NCBI RefSeq assembly: GCF_019504385.1 | Contig: NZ_CP080590.1 | Coordinates: forward strand, 1,158,001-1,222,000 | DNA from: Devosia salina | GTDB lineage: Bacteria > Pseudomonadota > Alphaproteobacteria > Rhizobiales > Devosiaceae | Direction: 5' to 3' | Length of the DNA: 64,000 nucleotides | Shown here: positions 60,789 through 64,000 of the stretch, piece by piece | Layout of the letters: each line of letters begins with the position of its first letter | Numbering within the stretch: the stretch's first letter is position 1 | Notes under the pieces: model-generated | Database searches by the model: none | What the model saw: the letters and a program-made list of their open reading frames with translations, nothing else | Told to the model about the DNA's origin: nothing | Translations under genes and position numbers: made by a program

Positions 60789-62078
60789 ATGCGCCTCCCC
60801 GGCCGTCTCGCCGCCGCCATCGAAGTCCTGACCGATGTGGAGACGCGCAAGCGTCCCGTGTCGGAAGCGCTCAAGGCCTGGGGCCTTAACAATCGCTTCG
60901 CCGGGGCAGGGGACCGCGCCGCCATCGGCAATCTGGTTTACGATGCCCTGCGTCGTCGCGCCTCCCACGCCTTTGCCATGGGCAGCGACAGCCCGCGTGC
61001 CCTGATCCTGGCCGTCGCCATGCGGGATTGGGGCGAGATGCCCGAGACGCTGAACGCCGCCTTTGCCGATGATGCTCACGCGCCCGATGCTCTCAGCGCT
61101 GAAGAAGCGGCCGGCGCCACTACTGACATGTCCGGCGCTCCTGCGGCCGTTCGGGCCGATTTTCCCGAATGGCTGGCGCCCTCCCTCGAACGGGGTCTTG
61201 GCGCGGACTGGGTGGCAGAGGGTCATACCATGGCCGGGAGGCCCTCGCTCGATCTGCGCGCCAATGCCCTCAAGGCCTCGCCCGAAAAGGTCATGAAATC
61301 GCTGGCGCGCTTCTCGCCCCAGCCAACCACCATCGCCCCCTTCGGCATCACCATGCCGGCGGGGCCCCGCGACGCCCGGACCCCCAATGTCACCACTGAC
61401 GAGGGCTACCAAAAGGGTTGGTTCGAGGTGCAGGACCAGGGCAGCCAGATCGTCGCGGCGCTGGCCGGCGCGCGTGAGGGCGAACAGGTGCTCGATCTTT
61501 GTGCCGGGGCAGGGGGCAAGACCCTGGCCCTCGCCGCCACCATGGGCAACAAGGGCCAGATCTTCGCCTACGATGCCGACCGCTCGCGCCTCGCGCCGAT
61601 CTACGAGCGCCTCAAGCGCAATGCCGTGCGCAATGCCCAGGTCCGCGCGCCCCAGCCGGGTGCTCTCGATGATCTCGTCGGAAAAATGGACCGCGTTGTC
61701 GTCGACGCGCCCTGCACCGGCACCGGCACCTGGCGCCGTCGTCCCGATACCAAGTGGAAGCTGACGCCCGAACTTCTCGCCCAGCGCCAGTCCGAGCAGG
61801 CGGCGCTGCTGGTCGAGGCGGCGCGCTATCTCAAGCCCGGTGGGACGCTGGTCTATATCACCTGCTCCATCCTGCCCGAGGAGAACGACGACCAAGTGGC
61901 CGCCTTTCTCGCCGCTTATCCCGGCTTTGAAACCATGGACATGGCCAAGGCCTGGCGCAGTGCCCTCATCACTGACTTGCCCCAGGGCCTAGCCACCCCG
62001 GGCGGTGGCATTTGCCTCACGCCCCATCGCACCAATACGGACGGATTCTACTGCCACCTGCTGCGCAACAAGGGCTGA
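60789..62078 (+). CDS. RsmB/NOP2-family RNA (cytosine-5-)-methyltransferase
   Basis: A 429-residue m5C methyltransferase. An N-terminal NusB-like helical part (residues about 1-130) is followed by the AdoMet domain: WFEVQDQGSQIVAALAGARE, VLDLCAGAGGKTLALAATMG and YDADRSRLAPIYERLKRN. Both signature cysteines are present: DAPCTGTGTWRRRPDTKW and YITCSILPEENDDQV. 16S rRNA C967 is the usual target of RsmB, but alphaproteobacteria have several paralogs, so I leave the symbol empty. It starts 4 bases after the VOC gene. Confidence 0.92.
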   Translation: MRLPGRLAAAIEVLTDVETRKRPVSEALKAWGLNNRFAGAGDRAAIGNLVYDALRRRASHAFAMGSDSPRALILAVAMRDWGEMPETLNAAFADDAHAPDALSAEEAAGATTDMSGAPAAVRADFPEWLAPSLERGLGADWVAEGHTMAGRPSLDLRANALKASPEKVMKSLARFSPQPTTIAPFGITMPAGPRDARTPNVTTDEGYQKGWFEVQDQGSQIVAALAGAREGEQVLDLCAGAGGKTLALAATMGNKGQIFAYDADRSRLAPIYERLKRNAVRNAQVRAPQPGALDDLVGKMDRVVVDAPCTGTGTWRRRPDTKWKLTPELLAQRQSEQAALLVEAARYLKPGGTLVYITCSILPEENDDQVAAFLAAYPGFETMDMAKAWRSALITDLPQGLATPGGGICLTPHRTNTDGFYCHLLRNKG

Positions 62079-62197
62079 TGGGCTCCGGCCTCGCATCGCC
62101 CTTCGGGGCGAGGGCCGTCGGTTGCGCTGACGAAGCCCATTGAACCACCCGCCGGTTTACCTCGTTCTCTCTACAGTAACCTCTACGGGAGAGCGCC

Positions 62198-62680
62198 ATG
62201 CACACCGCCACGACCGACTACCGAACGCCTCAGTCCTGGATCACCCTCGCCGTCTTTCTTGTGCTTGTGATCGGTGTCGGCGGGTTGATCGGTACCCAGT
62301 CGGTGCCCGGCGCCTGGTACGAATCCCTGACCAAGCCCCCGCTCAATCCCCCCAACTGGGTATTCGGCCCGGTATGGTTTGCACTCTATGTGATGATCGC
62401 AGTGGCCGGCTGGCGCGTCTGGGTAGCGGCACCACAGTCGAGCGCCATGAAGTTCTGGGGCGCGCAGATGCTGCTCAACTGGGCCTGGTCCCCAGTCTGG
62501 TTCCTCGCCCAGCAACCCTGGCTGGCCTTCGTCATCCTGGTGGCCATGTGGCTGGCCATCGTCGGCTTCATCCTCGCTTCCCGCAGGCATGATAGGCTTG
62601 CCCCATGGTTGTTCGCTCCCTACCTGGCCTGGGTCAGTTTTGCCGGATACCTGAACCTCTCCATCGCCCTGCTAAACTAG
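62198..62680 (+). CDS. tspO: TspO/MBR family membrane protein
   Basis: A 160-residue five-helix membrane protein. The diagnostic segment is WYESLTKPPLNPPNWVFGPV near residues 40-60, followed by ALYVMIAVAGWRVW, QMLLNWAWSPVWFLAQQPW and YLAWVSFAGYLNLSIALLN (the conserved YL.W..fA..LN). TspO proteins bind porphyrins and affect tetrapyrrole and redox responses. The start is ATG 62198 behind GGGAGAG. It is a separate gene between the methyltransferase and guaA. Confidence 0.95.
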   Translation: MHTATTDYRTPQSWITLAVFLVLVIGVGGLIGTQSVPGAWYESLTKPPLNPPNWVFGPVWFALYVMIAVAGWRVWVAAPQSSAMKFWGAQMLLNWAWSPVWFLAQQPWLAFVILVAMWLAIVGFILASRRHDRLAPWLFAPYLAWVSFAGYLNLSIALLN

Positions 62681-62775
62681 CGCTTTCGGGCCGTGCATGG
62701 CTCGCGTGGCAGGTGCATGGCTTGATCGGTAACGCCATGCTTGCGGAATCTGGTTGGCGAGGCTAAAGGCTCGCC

Positions 62776-64000
62776 ATGCAGCACCCAGACACCGCCACCC
62801 GCAACGATACCATCCTGATCGTCGACTTCGGCTCGCAGGTTACGCAGCTGATCGCCCGGCGCATTCGCGAGACCGGTGTCTATTGCGAAATCCATCCCTT
62901 CCAGTCGGCTGGCGCCGCCATGGCAGAGCTCAAGCCCAAGGGTGTGGTTCTATCGGGCAGCCCCGCGTCGACCCTGGATGAAAACGCCCCCACAATCGAT
63001 CCCGCCATTCTCGATGCAGGCGTGCCGATCCTCGGCATCTGCTACGGTCAGCAGGCGCTCTGCATGGCCCTGGGCGGCAAGGTCGAGGCCGGCCACCACC
63101 GTGAGTTCGGCCGCGCCGAAGTCGTGGTGCACAAGACGAATGCCCTCTCCGAAGGTGTTTGGGACCTTGGCACCAGCCACCAGGTCTGGATGAGCCATGG
63201 CGACCGCGTCGTCGCGCTGCCCGAAGGCTTTGAGGTCGTCGGCACATCGGCCAATGCACCCTTTGCCATGATCGCCAACGAGGCGCGCCGCATCTGGGCC
63301 GTGCAGTTCCACCCCGAAGTCGTGCACACCCCCGATGGGGCGAAGCTCTACGCCAATTTCGTGCACCACATCTGCGGCATTGCCAGCAACTGGACCATGT
63401 CTGCCTACCGGCAGAAGATGATCGAAAAGATCCGCGAGCAGGTCGGCACCGGCAAGGTCATTTGCGGCCTCTCCGGCGGTGTCGATTCATCGGTGGCTGC
63501 GGTGCTCATTCACGAGGCCATTGGCGACCAGCTCACCTGCATCTATGTCGACCACGGCCTGATGCGGTTGAACGAGAGCGAACAGGTCGTCACCATGTTC
63601 CGCGACCAGTTCAATATCCCGCTGGTTCATGTGGACGCAGAAGACCTTTTTGTCGGGGAACTCGAAGGCCAGTCCGACCCCGAGACCAAGCGCAAGATCA
63701 TCGGCCGCCTCTTCATCGAGGTCTTCGAAGCTGAAGCCAAGAAGCTTGGTGGCGCCGACTTCCTGGCCCAGGGCACGCTTTATCCGGACGTGATCGAATC
63801 CGTGTCCTTCACCGGCGGCCCTTCGGTCACCATCAAGTCGCACCACAATGTGGGCGGCCTGCCCGAGCGCATGAACATGAAGCTCGTCGAGCCGCTGCGC
63901 GAACTGTTCAAGGACGAAGTGCGCGCGCTGGGCCGCGAACTGGGTATCCCGGAAAGCTTCATCGGTCGCCATCCCTTCCCGGGGCCGGGCCTCGCCATCC
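62776..64000 (+). CDS. guaA: GMP synthase (glutamine-hydrolysing), C-terminus cut by window edge
   Basis: Aminates XMP to GMP. The frame begins at ATG 62776 (MQHPDTATRNDTILIVDFGS) and is open for 408 codons to the right edge; the family has about 520. The class I amidotransferase has nucleophile Cys in ILGICYGQQALCMALGG and His/Glu in WAVQFHPEVVHTPDG. The ATP pyrophosphatase domain has GLSGGVDSSVAAVLI. The dimerisation domain begins at GRHPFPGPGLAI. It complements guaB upstream. Confidence 0.97.
   Translation, partial: MQHPDTATRNDTILIVDFGSQVTQLIARRIRETGVYCEIHPFQSAGAAMAELKPKGVVLSGSPASTLDENAPTIDPAILDAGVPILGICYGQQALCMALGGKVEAGHHREFGRAEVVVHKTNALSEGVWDLGTSHQVWMSHGDRVVALPEGFEVVGTSANAPFAMIANEARRIWAVQFHPEVVHTPDGAKLYANFVHHICGIASNWTMSAYRQKMIEKIREQVGTGKVICGLSGGVDSSVAAVLIHEAIGDQLTCIYVDHGLMRLNESEQVVTMFRDQFNIPLVHVDAEDLFVGELEGQSDPETKRKIIGRLFIEVFEAEAKKLGGADFLAQGTLYPDVIESVSFTGGPSVTIKSHHNVGGLPERMNMKLVEPLRELFKDEVRALGRELGIPESFIGRHPFPGPGLAI

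Overview
This is a GC-rich stretch of an alphaproteobacterial chromosome, most likely order Hyphomicrobiales and Devosia-like. That placement is inferred from gene content and style: very large NAD-glutamate dehydrogenase, MaeB-type malic enzyme, TctABC with TctDE, many sugar ABC systems, and GC-rich palindromic intergenic repeats. Genes are dense, often overlap by 4 bases, and the high GC creates many long false antisense frames. I see no rRNA operon, CRISPR array, phage or transposase. One tRNA gene (Gln, anticodon CTG) is present.

Layout. 1-8.4 kb: NAD-glutamate dehydrogenase (C-terminus outside the window), a 31-residue membrane peptide with a terminator, an orphan sulfate-type binding protein, a DUF6894 protein, a flavin reductase, an Fe-type superoxide dismutase, and, divergent from it, an Fe-S-type regulator overlapping a group III truncated globin. 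8.4-19.5 kb: a leftward locus for arabinose-containing oligosaccharides: GH51 arabinofuranosidase, Dpp-type ABC transporter, propeller glycosidase, alpha/beta hydrolase, and an unusual HTH regulator. 19.7-23.3 kb: malic enzyme and an AcuI-like reductase. 23.2-30.6 kb: a LacI-controlled sugar or polyol locus (oxidoreductase, TIM-barrel isomerase, complete CUT1-type ABC transporter) with two near-identical operators. 30.6-39.5 kb: an HPP-CBS membrane protein, then a second sugar ABC operon that starts with a PhyH-family protein and ends with an (alpha/alpha)6 glycosidase.

39.8-47 kb: tctCBA tricarboxylate transporter, small unknown genes, and a TctD-like regulator with a TctE-like kinase fused to a periplasmic solute-binding domain. 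47-53.2 kb: PilZ protein, quiC (dehydroshikimate dehydratase) with a TetR regulator and matching palindromes, tRNA-Gln, ppx and rlmE. 53.2-58 kb: two tandem MFS exporters, a membrane protein, a possible lipoprotein and a frameshifted secreted protein. 58.2-64 kb: guaB through guaA (cut by the window edge), with MAPEG, VOC, RsmB-like and TspO genes between them.

Physiologically this is a saprophyte-like segment: several transport systems feed plant-derived sugars, organic acids and quinate/shikimate compounds into central metabolism (malic enzyme, glutamate dehydrogenase, protocatechuate route). The least ordinary items are the kinase-binding-protein fusion, the PhyH protein with His-x-Gly in place of the usual His-x-Asp metal motif, the Fe-S regulator/globin/SOD cluster, the five-copy palindromic repeat family, and a 62-base-period tandem hairpin repeat before ppx.
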